Source of the DNA: Periconia sp. R9002
Lineage: Eukaryota; Ascomycota; Dothideomycetes; Pleosporales; Periconiaceae
Direction of reading: 5' to 3'
DNA: 64,000 nt
NCBI GenBank assembly: GCA_023627715.1
Contig: JAMAHW010000012.1
Coordinates: 1-64,000 of the forward strand
This document shows positions 1 to 10,766 of the stretch, piece by piece (the stretch's first letter is position 1; every line of letters starts with the position of its first letter). A program made the translations under genes and the position numbers. The notes under the pieces are model-generated. The model ran no database searches and had not been told where the DNA came from. It was given only the letters and a program-made list of their open reading frames with translations.

Positions 1-51
1 TGTCGTTTTCCAATTCCATACAACCTAAAATTTTTACATTTTCCCACCACA

Positions 52-74
52 CCCCCCCCCCCCCCCCCCCCCCC
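52..74. repeat. poly-C homopolymer (23 C)
   Basis: An uninterrupted run of 23 C on the + strand. It is a simple homopolymer, prone to length error in assembly, with no gene attached to it. Confidence 0.95.
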
Positions 75-1347
75 GAGATGGGACAATCGGCAGTAGAGTG
101 GTACCAATTGGACACCGAGAGGAAAGGGAACGGCTGCATAGGATGACATGCGTTAAACCTCTTAGAAAAATAGTACATACCACCATCTCCATCGACACCC
201 TCCCGCCTCTCTCTAGATCCAGCAGTCGACGTCGATATTAACCGGCGGCGATCCTCCTCATGGTGATGATCACCCATCACTGTTTGTTTGTTTCTCTTTT
301 GCAACTGATGACTCCAGTACGTGTGATCAGTGGCGTGTAACTAATGAGCGTAGTAGCGAGTCGCAGTGGAGCAGCGGAGTAAGTGTCTTGATGGTCTGGG
401 GATCTGGGGTTGGTTGGTTGATTAGTGGGGGATGAGATGGGGATGGATGAGCGGGCCGGCGGGTTTAGAGCTATGACTTCACCCCTCCATGGATGGTAAA
501 CCCCTGTTGCTGCCCTGGACCGACTTTCCCTTTCGGCATGCTTCGGTTTACTGTTTTTGCGAGAGACGAGTATTTGTAAGGAGCACTCGTCACTTAGGTT
601 TTCGTGTTCATGCGAAGGTGACAGTCATTTCTCCACGTATGTAATTGCAGACTCGTAATTAGTTGGGCTAGCTGGCTACATAACGGTAGCTTTGACCTGA
701 CAAGCTACGACGGTTGTCGTTAGTGCAAGGTATACTCTCCTACTCGGTTAAAAGAAACTCCCACTGCTAACCCTCCGTTCATAGAATTCATGACCCAGAC
801 CAGGAAACGTGTATAAAACTCCGGGTAAGAAAGACATCATAGAAGGAAAATTCCCCGAAGAAAAAGGCGTAAGAAAAGGGGCCCCCATACGGTGATTAGC
901 ATTATTCCCAGGTATGCTCATCGCCAGTCAATCAACGTAAAACAAAAGTAAAGGTAAAAAGACATTAATTCCTTTCTCCGTGCGGCAACTCCCAGACCAG
1001 CAGAAGAGCCGGCAATGGAGATCGTGGCGTGCGAGCCTTGGATGGCAATTGGAAATGTAAAAGGGGATCGATCCGAAGACGCAATTAGGTGGAGGTAGGG
1101 ACTGTCGTGAAAGATATACCGGTGAGGGTGTATGCAGATGTATGTATGCTTTGCTTTGCTTGGAAAACGCTAGACAAGAGATTTCGAAAATGCTGGACTT
1201 TGCAAAATAACAAGATATGCCGAAAAGAGGCAAGGCATTTGTCAAACTAGACCTCGGATGTGGAAAGTTGTGGGACAGTACTGCACACAGGGCACAGCAT
1301 GTTGTATCGACGCATGTTGATCACTGCACGTATATTTCCGTAGTGCA
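75..1347. other. intergenic / 3' flank, no gene seen
   Basis: About 1.3 kb downstream of the PHD-finger gene. Only short, unrelated open frames are present, without family motifs or splice-joined coding. It probably holds the 3' UTR of the PHD gene. Confidence 0.6.
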
Positions 1348-3678
1348 TCAACGTCGAAAGACGGATTTGTGCGTAAGTGGGGAGTCAAAGGGAGCTGGGA
1401 TGGGGCCTCGTATTCTACCGCCACGAGCAATAGGCGTTTCGCCGGTGCAGATGACACAAACGTATACAGGAGGCACACTTCTTTGGTTCAGCCCCACGCA
1501 GCCCATGTGCAACCATTTATTGCAAGATTCGCATTGAATCATGGGGAGCCCGTCGTCACCGCCGTTGCAAACGCAGCGAATGCTGTCACTAGAGAGACTA
1601 CTGCGGTCTGTGGACGGCGTGGTAAGACCGGTGTCTGCAGAATTCGATGGCGACGTGGTAAAAGAGGCAGGAAAGGCATCATAAGAAGAGTTCGCATTTG
1701 CAAAATCGGCTGATGCTTGGGCCCAGCGTTGGTTGTGGGCTCGGAGAGTATTCTGGGCGGAGTTGTCTGTGGAGGTTAGCAGGCATTTGGTTCAGCAGCA
1801 GCAGTATGTGATTGTACCTGTGTTCTTCTGTCGGCCCTCAATAGCCCTTCTCAGCGCACCCAAAGCGTCTCCTGGGGAATCTGGCATCGACTGGTCCTGA
1901 TAATCTAATCCACCACCGAAATTGCTAGGAAAGTCCATCATGCTGAATCGCCGGTTAGGGTGATCTGCAACCTTCCTGGTGGGGCGAATAGTGTCGAAAG
2001 ACGACTGATCGTAGACGCCCGAAGAGGGCCGGGAAGAAGAGCGTGGCAGCCTAAAAGAATCTGATCGGGTGAATCCATCATTATCAATGCGCGCATGCTT
2101 TGAGGTTCTTCGCCTGCTGAAGGACGCATTTCGGCTGAGCGTGGTGTTTTCCTCTTCGGAATCGCTATCGTCTTCAGCCCACAGTCCGGGATATTGACGC
2201 CTTAGATCATGTTCAGAGCTACGCCTAGAGTCTCCCCCTCCTGCCGCTTCGTTCACCTCTGCGGGTACCGTCTCCGTTCGTGCTCTACCATTCTCATCAA
2301 TCACGAGGCGAGTCTTGGGTCTTCGAAGCTCGGGGATCGCTTTTAATGAGCCACCACTTTGTCTCTTGAGCGGTGAAGACCTGCGAGGAATACTGCTTGC
2401 AGCTGATCCGGATGACCTCGAGTCCATAGAAGAAGGTCGGGGTTTCCTATACCCACTGTCGGTGTTGCTGCGTTGCAAATTCGGGCGGGGGCCAGGCAAA
2501 GATGACGAAGAGTTGGTGCTGGTTCGAGAGTGCTGGCCTCGGGACCTCCTGGCGGACTCCTGCTCGCTAAGAGAGTCTTCCAGCTGTGTGGCGTAGGGTT
2601 GCCTATTCTTCATCTGCTTTTGCGGCATTTGAAAGGAAGTGTCAAAGGAGGTGACAGGACCCTGGCTTGAGAAGCTGAAGAGCATGCTTGGATCCACGCC
2701 TCCAGATGGCGATATAAAAGAGTTTGGTCTCGAATTGTCACCAACATTGCTGGGCAGCGTGAAAGAGTCCATCGGGCCGCCACTGGAGGACATTTCGTGT
2801 AGTGCCTGAAACGAATGAGAGTTCAAGGTATTGTTCGCAGTCGGGGTAGCTTGAAAAGTCGACCAATTATTGTTGCCCTCCATCTTGTGCGGGGTCGGAC
2901 CAAACGGGTCGTGGGTAAGAGATACGTCTACATCCATCTGGCTGCTGTCATTCGGCTGATTCCAGAACAAATTTGTCTGGGGGAGCAGCGGAGGGGCAGA
3001 CATTGGACCGGTGTTGGAGAATTGCTGCCCTAGGTCCGGTGAGAACTGCAAGCCATGGAATCCCATCGGAGTTTGGCCAAAGAGTCCATCTACGGGCGGC
3101 ATTTGTGCCGGTGTTTGGTGTATAACCGTTGCCGGCGTAGCGACATCGTTCCCATTTCCACCCGTACTCAACTGCAAGCTCCTCCTCGACGTAGCATGCC
3201 TTGTGGGTGGCGGGGTCTGCATTTGGGATGTATCCATGCTGACGGGTCGAGACCGCAACGTGTAGCTGTTGCCCTGAAGGAACCCGGCTTGTTTCACCAA
3301 GTGCGGGTCTGGCGAGGACGACAGCCTTCTCGCAGGCTCGACGGGCGGTAGAGGGAGGTTGCTAGCGGCAAAGTGATTGACATGGAAATCGGGATCCTCA
3401 GGTGTGCGGACCTGCAGGCTGTGCGAGGTGGAGGAACGATCGATGGGGGTAGAGAGGGTAAAGCAAGGTGTCTGCGCCGGGGTTTGGTGCCCATTGACTA
3501 CGGGCGTGGACCAGGCGTCGAGAAAATACGACGCAGGGAAAGCGTCTGTCTTTGGGGTTCTCAGGGATGAGTCTGGAAACGTCTGCGACTTTGGCGTGGA
3601 CGTGGGACTGGGAAAGTGCCAATCCGTTGATCTGACGAAACAATTCGCTTGTTAGCTCGTGGAACACATGTTGGGCAT
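1348..3678 (-). CDS. PHD-finger protein (chromatin reader)
   Basis: A long Ser/Pro-rich, probably disordered protein of about 740 residues ends in a single PHD zinc finger, a fold that usually reads the methylation state of histone H3 tails in the nucleus. The finger is encoded at about 1435-1575 and shows the C4-H-C3 pattern: RCVC, then IQCESC, then the WLHMGC core, then VCVIC. A 51-nt intron at 1767-1817 (GTACAA donor, GCTAAC branch, CACAG acceptor) joins the long exon to the PHD exon in frame. The N-terminus is not settled. The main exon is open up to 3651 without an ATG, so an upstream mini-exon is needed. One solution is ATG at 3678-3676, an 11-nt exon, and a 60-nt intron 3608-3667, giving a start of MPNIPTSTPKSQ. 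The middle is rich in RS and SS runs, so phosphorylation is likely. The gene is not assigned to a named orthologue. Confidence 0.85.
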
Positions 3679-5080
3679 CGGTCAGGTCGTGTGGTTGAAA
3701 CGACGAAACGGGAAAAGCAGTGGAAGCGATGCGGCAAAGATGAGGTAAGACGGGACGGGAGCGGAGGAGACAAACAAGGCCCAATCTAGAGCAACAAGAC
3801 CAAAAAGCAAGCGTGCGTGGGGTGTAGAGGTAGTGAAAGAAAGAAGGCTGAAGGTAGAGACGAGACGAGACGAGACGGGCGGAGAGAGAGAGAGAGAGGG
3901 AGTGCGGCGGAGGTGTCGTTTAAATTGAGACGGAAGAGCGAGGCAAGTGGCAGAGAGAGATGGCATCCAAGCAACCGCAACCCTGCATAGCGCTGAGTGC
4001 TGCCTGCCTGCCTCCGCCTAGGCACACCACCAACCAAACCAGTCCAGTGCATCTCCACCGCAAACAGCCTGCACAACTTGTGCCATTGCCCTAGGTAGTT
4101 ACGGCAAATGCAATGGCTGATGTGATGGTGCGATTGCACTGGTCTGCCTGTGGCCCGTCGTGCCGTCATCATCTCATGCCCCATCGTCCGCTCCCAAACC
4201 TCCGCACAAGTCACATAGCACTGTACCCACAGAACCACTCGATTGAAATATAAAAAAGAGGGGATATCATACCCATGTAGATGTTGATCCAAACTCATAG
4301 CAGCGCCAGCGATTTCTCAGCGAAATATCATGTAGTGTGGAGGATCCGCGGCGGTCGAGCGGCGAAGGAGCGGGATCGGTGGTGGGCCTCGAAGATGGTG
4401 GCGGTGGACGGGATAGATTTGGAGGAGTAAAGAGAGGAGGCGAGGAGAGAAGAGAAGAAGAAGAGACGAATCTTTTTTTCTGTCTTCTCCCTGCTTTGCA
4501 ATGGCGGGAGATTGGGGGTGGTGTGCTCTTGGATTGATGGGTTTCGACCTAGGGCAGGGCAGGGCAGGGTCACACCCGGGAGAAGGGACGACAGCTAATG
4601 GCAATGGTAGTTGTCCCAAGGGCGACAGGCGAGATATTGGTGCAGTGCTGTGAGACGTGCTGCAGGTACAGCTTTGGGTAGTATTATGCAGTAGACAAAG
4701 GTGCGTGGGTGCATGTACATGTAGGTGGGTAGTAGGTACAATGTAGCAGCAATGGCGACAATCAAGTGGTAGACGATGCCCTGAAACAAGAGAGAGAGTG
4801 TGTGTATGTGGGCAAAAAGGAGAGGAAGGAGAAGGGAGAAGAGAAAAGAGAGAAGAGAAGAGAGGGGGTTGAGGAATTTGTCGGCGGTGGAGGTAAGTAG
4901 TGAGCGGTTGTACCAGCAGCGAGCAACGAAGCAATTATTTTTTGTTACGTAGGTAGCGAAGGGAGTGGGGCCCGGAGCGGGCAGGTGGGTAGCAGCAGTA
5001 GCAGTAACAGTAGCAGAAAAATCAAAGAAAAGAGAATGGAATTGAATTGAGTTGGGGGACGGGCTCTCGAACAATAATAA
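3679..5080 (-). promoter_or_regulatory. pyrimidine-rich leader/promoter of the PHD gene
   Basis: Read on the - strand this stretch is strongly C/T-rich. The + strand shows GA tracts at about 3866-3901, 4391-4470 and 4790-4870. Such tracts are common in fungal promoters and long 5' leaders. Open frames here code only low-complexity Ser/Leu/Pro peptides, so I call no gene. Confidence 0.45.
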
Positions 5081-7445
5081 TAGCTAATGGGGACTGCAGT
5101 GCCGTACAAGTACAGAGCAGGTAGGTGGCCTGACGACCAAAGGAATGCAGAGGTTCACTCTTGTCCTCAGCTCTTCCTCGTCAGCCAGCCAGCCAGAGGG
5201 CTCCATGGCAATTCACCTCCTGAACCCCCAAGCATCGCCGCATCTGTGCTGAACGAAGCCTTCAGGTTCGGCGTCCTCGATTGGTAGGCGGTACGGGACG
5301 GCGCAGTCTTCTATTAGGGGAAAAGGCAAAGCAAAAGAAACATTTGCGGGCGGCCAGAGCTGCTGCCTGTCAAACCATAGGCCAAACTAACTCCCACTCG
5401 CTCGCTGTCGGTCCAGCACCGGCATTTCTGGTACCCAAGAGTGCGCAATACCATGGGAGAAGAAGAGGCTGTTCCAGGATAGCCATCCTTACATCTACTA
5501 AGTAAGTACGGTAGGTACCTAACTAGAAAGACTACACTAGCATCGTCTATCAACTAGTCTAGCTCGCCCCGAGGACCAGAACTCCAGTCGCCCTACCACC
5601 GATGATCGATCTATCTCTCTCACCGTCATGTCTACATTCACTCTCCAATTCCCCATTCACCGCTTATCAAGCCAAACAACTAGCCGTTGTCTCCACGCCC
5701 CGTGCGCTGCCAGCTGGCCATGCAGTCGGTCAACTAACTTTGATACTCTGAGCACACCTCCAATCCGTGAATCTGCAAAACCGAACCACGACGATCAAAA
5801 ACACCATGCGCAATCAAACAACGTCCCCTAAAACGGCATCAATGACGTCTGCCGATACAACTAACTCTACCGCGGGAATATCGGAACAGTATTAGTATCG
5901 TGAAATGGGAACCCGGACTCCCTAAGGACAGTTCACGAGAGATGCCGACCCGTCCCTTTGCGCCGAACCACCACTATCTCCGTCTATCCTCTCTGCTAGA
6001 CGTTTCATACCCCTCCACCGCCAATGCACCTTCGAAGAAACTAAAAAACACAAGAGAAAGCACTCACACTAAAAATATATTGAACAAAATGGGACCCAGG
6101 AACAATGCTCCACGGAGTGATTGATCCGCAAACGCCTAGGCCCGGTACCTGCATATCGCATCTCATCCACGTAGCCAGGGTACGAGCATCCTCTCCCTCC
6201 CCTCCCCAGGATCCCATCGTCATCATCACCGCCCTCCTCCCCCGATTTTCCCTTGAAACAAAACTCTAATCCCCCTAACACAATCCCTCACCCTTATCCC
6301 CATCACAATAATAAATAATAAACCCCCATTCACTACTCAACTTAAATCCCCCCCTTTCCCCACGCAACTCTATCAAAATGAACCCTATAAACCCAAAAAG
6401 CAAAAACACACGATCTCATCTCATCTCTCAATTGCCAAGACAAGTATCATCGTAATCCATCCTCGATTCAAACCTTCAAACCACAGATCAACATCACGAA
6501 AAATTATTCAAACGCACCCCTTTTCTCTTGAAACATCACAGTAGCTGTACCATCACCACATAACCCGCGCACGCACGGGGGGGTGCACGAAAGGATTACT
6601 ACCGACTACCTGCAATATACAATGGACACGTCTTTAACCAAGGGATAAAGTGCCAGATCGAACATCTCCCTCCTCCCTACCCACCTAGTCAAACGTCGCA
6701 CAAAACCATTACTTGACCCTGCATCACCTCCTCTTCCTTCTCCCCCTCACATCCACCCCCACCTCCCTTCCAGGGTGCCCATCTACTTACCTATCTTCAA
6801 CCCACTAACCCGCTTCCGCACATTTCCTGCCTCGCATCTTGCGAACGTACTGAACGCCACTTCAAACAGATCTATGTATTATCCATTTCTCTATCCAAAA
6901 TAATTAGGAAGGGTTTTTACCTCAACAAATATAAAGATCCATATACTACCCACACCAAGCCACACCAACCCCCCACCTCCCCTACTCATCCTCATCCTCA
7001 CCCCCCCAAACCTCTTCCCCTCCAACTTTTTCCACAAAGCACTTCTTCCTAGCAGCCAACACTCTCATCAGTGATTGATACCTCTTTACTTACTTAACTA
7101 CCTACCACTTAGTCAGTTTGATGTCGTTTAACAATACCTATATAAGTACCCTACCGGACGTACCTTTTTTTTTTTCTCTTTTTTAACTTCGGTTTTGGTT
7201 TTGGGTAATAAATGATGTCCTCCCTGAGCGGATTTCTTCTTAGTGACACTTCGTTTTTTGCATAGGTAGGTAGGTAGGTGTATGGTTTTGAAGTAAGTGG
7301 TGGAACGTAGGATGGATGGATGGATGGATGGTGAGGACTGAGAGTGGAGTTGGGTATTTGTATTGATGTTCGTTGGTTGCATGCTCTCTAAAAAAAATCA
7401 AAATTCAATCTCTACATTCTCCCCACCTTCACCATTCGACGTGGG
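5081..7445. other. 2.3 kb without a recognisable gene
   Basis: No open frame here carries a family motif and none extends by plausible splicing. From about 5560 to 7060 the + strand is C/A/T-rich with many CCTCCC tracts, which resembles the leader of a + strand transcript. No + strand gene follows before the HET gene on the opposite strand. It may be a non-coding transcript or the leader of a lost gene, but this cannot be decided from sequence alone. Confidence 0.4.
7265..7334. repeat. TAGG and GGAT tetranucleotide microsatellites
   Basis: Two short tetranucleotide arrays, TAGG at 7265-7279 and GGAT/TGGA at 7311-7334, lie just past the 3' end of the HET gene. Confidence 0.85.
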
Positions 7446-9902
7446 TTATACCAAAAGGAGAGGTCCGTTAATAGAGACTTGCTCTGCTTCGAACCAGTCC
7501 TGCGCTCGCCATGTAAACAGGTCGATGCGTTCAAAAGTGCCATCCGGTAAAGCCCGCACGAGCATACTAAAGACATGATCAAAGCGGGGTGTTGCTTCCA
7601 ACGCGTCTTGAGAATTCGCGCTTCCTGTACTCTCCCACCCGTCCTCGTCCTCGTCTTCGTCGGCGTCGGTCACGTGAGCGAGGAGTAGCAGGGTGCACAT
7701 CTGTTCATCTTCATCGAGACGCGAACCGAGTCGAACTTCTTGATAATGAGTCTTGTAGGGGGTTAAAAGATGGGGTTCTGGAGATTGCGGGAATATGATT
7801 TTCCCTTGTTGGTCTACGAAGTACTGCTCGAATTGCTGTGGACGCGGCCCCTGCCAATGCGACGGCATCATGTAGTGAAGCTCGCGACCGGCCTCGATTT
7901 CCTTGGGGTCACCACCAGCCAGTTCGTGTATTTCTTTCTCTGTGTTTTCGTCCAAGGTGGTTTCTGGCGGACCTTTCACGACTTTGAATTGCCGGACATC
8001 GGTGTCAACCGTAAGTCTTCGTACCGGTACTTGCGAGTCATCAGGCTGTATAAGTGCTCGTCGCAGGACCTTGACTCTGGGGTACGCTAAAGTTAGCGGA
8101 AGATAACCGGGACCGACAACAGAGACCTCGTTCCGATAAAAGTCAACATAATGGCGATATTCGATTTGACCGCGCCAGTCGGCCCAGGTCCAAGACGGGA
8201 AAAGGCCTCGACGTGATGACTTGTCGATGCCGTGTTTGAACGTCCACATCAATGATGATAAGATGTCGTCAATAGGGAGGCCGTTATTAAACTTTCGTCC
8301 GTATCGGTCTCTCAGCCAGGCTGTGACGCCGAGGAATGCATTCAGGATGTCTGACTCGTATGTGAATTGTCTACTCGAAAAATAGTACACCAGTTTTTCG
8401 TAATTGGAAAAGCTCCAGCCCATAGTAATGTCATCCGAGACCCAGATAGCGTTGACTTCTGGGCGAGTTCCTTGCAGAACCGGTCCCGAGGCATCCAGGA
8501 ACTCGTAGCCGCTGCTCGATTTGCACTGAAAGACCACTTCAGAGTCAAGAAAGTGGAGGCACCGAGGTGGTAATATCCTCTCTTGGAAGGTCCAGCCGCG
8601 TGTGTTCCAATGCGAGCGTTCGATAACGCGGTCATGACTCGCTCGAAGGCTGCAATAAATCCGAGAGCCATTGACCTGCAGCATATGCTCTTGAATGGGT
8701 CGAGGACTCGTGACTCCCGGTAATGGACAATCCGCATCTTTGCCCATAGTTGCCACGATGGTAACGTCAGCGAGGCGGTATATAAGGTCCATCCTCTCTA
8801 TCTGTTTCTGCACATCTTCGGGATCACTTTGATCTATACAGATGAGGTCAACCCACAGATAGCGTTCATCAAGTTTCTGGGTTGCTGCCATGGCATCCCG
8901 TATGACTCTGGGTAGTCTCTTGATGTTGAGTTTGTCGCCATTTAGGACATCACTCCTGGAGACTCTTACTGCACCCCATACATAGCTTAAGGCGACATAG
9001 TGATCTTCTAGGCTTAGTTGGACTAGCTTCTCTGCATCAACATCAATGCAGCGGAAAGGTGGCCCTTCCTTAATGCGTCGATGCTTGTCGACTTCGTGTC
9101 CGCACGATTCAAGGAATCTACAAAGGTGATACTCATTGTGATGGCAGCGCTCATGGGTGATTTGCGAGAGATTCCAGGTGCCGGTGCACAAGCTAAGCCA
9201 TGTCTTAAGGTTTGTCCAGTTGATTGAATGGCCAGCTTTAGCAGCGTGGTTGTAGCAAAAGCGTCCATCGACCGCGTCTCTGGCATCGAGTCGAAACATC
9301 CAACGCTCTGTCTCATCACGAAAGTGTGAGTTGGTTTTGTTGTCCAGCTTCGCAGCCCCTGGAGGTCGAGATTTGAAAAGGACATGGACGTTGGTTGCAT
9401 ATTGGTGGCCATTTTCTTCTTCCCATTCTTTTAATAGCGGTCCTTCCTCTATGCTCAGCTTCCCTGACACAATGCTGATGTCGTGATCACCTCTCACGGG
9501 CAAAAGAATGCATTGCTCATTCTTACCACTACAATTCGGGTGTGCCCGCTCGTGCACATTGCTAAGAATACGGCAGAGAGCGCATGACTTTCTGTCGGCG
9601 ATAGTCCTCACAGCTCGTACAGTCCGGATGTGCTTCAGAGGATCGACTTCCCATCTCTGGAGATCTTCTCTTATATCATCGAAGTTGCGCTGCGGCTCAT
9701 GGTTGGATTCGTTGAATTCTTCAGAGGGGAATCTAGGTCCAGCGAATAAACAATCCAACCGTATGTCTTGACATGGTTTACATAAATTATCCTCTTGAGG
9801 CTGAGGTGACTTTCTGTTCTTGAGGGTCTCTTGGACAAGATGCTGGACAGCTGGGTCGTCAAGACCGAACCAGGAGGGTTTATGTTTGAAGCGATCTTCC
9901 AT
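7446..9902 (-). CDS. HET-domain (heterokaryon incompatibility) protein
   Basis: An intronless 818-residue protein with a HET domain at about residues 300-455. HET domains act in fungal non-self recognition and can trigger cell death when incompatible strains fuse. Three conserved blocks are visible: HYVALSYVWG at 301-310, the block around ERYLWVDLICIDQ at 346-358, and RGWTFQERILPPRCLHF near 436-452. The N-terminal third has paired cysteines (CKPC at 41-44, CALC at 107-110), a frequent companion of HET domains. A run of Asp/Glu lies near residue 750. The ATG at 9902 opens the frame directly. No ankyrin, WD40, TPR or NACHT partner is visible, so this belongs to the stand-alone HET class whose individual roles are mostly unknown. 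Confidence 0.93.
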   Translation of the reverse strand: MEDRFKHKPSWFGLDDPAVQHLVQETLKNRKSPQPQEDNLCKPCQDIRLDCLFAGPRFPSEEFNESNHEPQRNFDDIREDLQRWEVDPLKHIRTVRAVRTIADRKSCALCRILSNVHERAHPNCSGKNEQCILLPVRGDHDISIVSGKLSIEEGPLLKEWEEENGHQYATNVHVLFKSRPPGAAKLDNKTNSHFRDETERWMFRLDARDAVDGRFCYNHAAKAGHSINWTNLKTWLSLCTGTWNLSQITHERCHHNEYHLCRFLESCGHEVDKHRRIKEGPPFRCIDVDAEKLVQLSLEDHYVALSYVWGAVRVSRSDVLNGDKLNIKRLPRVIRDAMAATQKLDERYLWVDLICIDQSDPEDVQKQIERMDLIYRLADVTIVATMGKDADCPLPGVTSPRPIQEHMLQVNGSRIYCSLRASHDRVIERSHWNTRGWTFQERILPPRCLHFLDSEVVFQCKSSSGYEFLDASGPVLQGTRPEVNAIWVSDDITMGWSFSNYEKLVYYFSSRQFTYESDILNAFLGVTAWLRDRYGRKFNNGLPIDDILSSLMWTFKHGIDKSSRRGLFPSWTWADWRGQIEYRHYVDFYRNEVSVVGPGYLPLTLAYPRVKVLRRALIQPDDSQVPVRRLTVDTDVRQFKVVKGPPETTLDENTEKEIHELAGGDPKEIEAGRELHYMMPSHWQGPRPQQFEQYFVDQQGKIIFPQSPEPHLLTPYKTHYQEVRLGSRLDEDEQMCTLLLLAHVTDADEDEDEDGWESTGSANSQDALEATPRFDHVFSMLVRALPDGTFERIDLFTWRAQDWFEAEQVSINGPLLLV

Positions 9903-10766
9903 TATGCCTAGCGACAGCAGGTTCGGTTCAAAATGGTAACGATCTCTAGCTTACGGCTAATACGTGCCTCTAGAAGTCTGAGTAGTGGATTGAATGACCC
10001 ATTTCGCAGAAAACAAGACAAGTATGTTGATACGCATACGGCCCGCGATATGGTGTTTGAATTTGTCGCGTGATTATCGGCGGGCGACATGAAGAAATGA
10101 TGTTCGGCGGGCGGCCTCTCGGTGAACACTGCTCTCCGGATTATAAGCCTCAATATGTATATGCGCCGTCACCAAAATCGCGCTTACGCTAGGATTACTC
10201 CTATATCATAATATCAACCTACCAAATATAAGCCTATAGTTTTAGTATCATTAACATTTAATTTTTAGACCTATTATAAATGTAGAAGCGGGAGGTTTCC
10301 CTAGTATCTAGATGATAGGCCCATTATGAACAAAGGCCACCTACACCTAAACAAAGACAAAACACTTGTACATGAATTTCGTTTACAAACACCATGCGAG
10401 TATATTATTTTTGCAAAACGAAGATCAAAGGTAAATACGCGCCAGACGAGGACATATTGACGCATAGGTCGAGTGGATAAGCGAACTAGGTATGTACTCT
10501 GGAAGAATATGTAATATGGTGACTACGTAATTAAGTACGTGAATGTATGTAAGTTTGCATGAAAATTACCCTCTTTTGAACACGCAGATGTCTGTCTACA
10601 TGGTGCAATCCGGGGAAATTTCTCTAGCGAACAGTGGGGAAAGGAAAGAAGGATGGATGGAGGATGATACATAGAACTTCGGAGAGAAAAACATATTTTC
10701 TTAGGATTTTCGTTACCTCGTCCGTCGTTCGGTACGTACTCAGCGATCCTCCCTCTGTGTAATACC
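9903..10766. other. intergenic, AT-rich in part
   Basis: No gene seen. The part around 10190-10290 is clearly more A/T-rich than its surroundings. This could reflect old repeat-induced mutation or merely spacer DNA. Confidence 0.5.

Noticed and set aside
4317..5074. Two - strand frames of 159-205 codons upstream of the PHD gene
   Set aside because: Translations are Ser/Leu/Pro-rich products of pyrimidine tracts. No motif and no splice link to the PHD gene.
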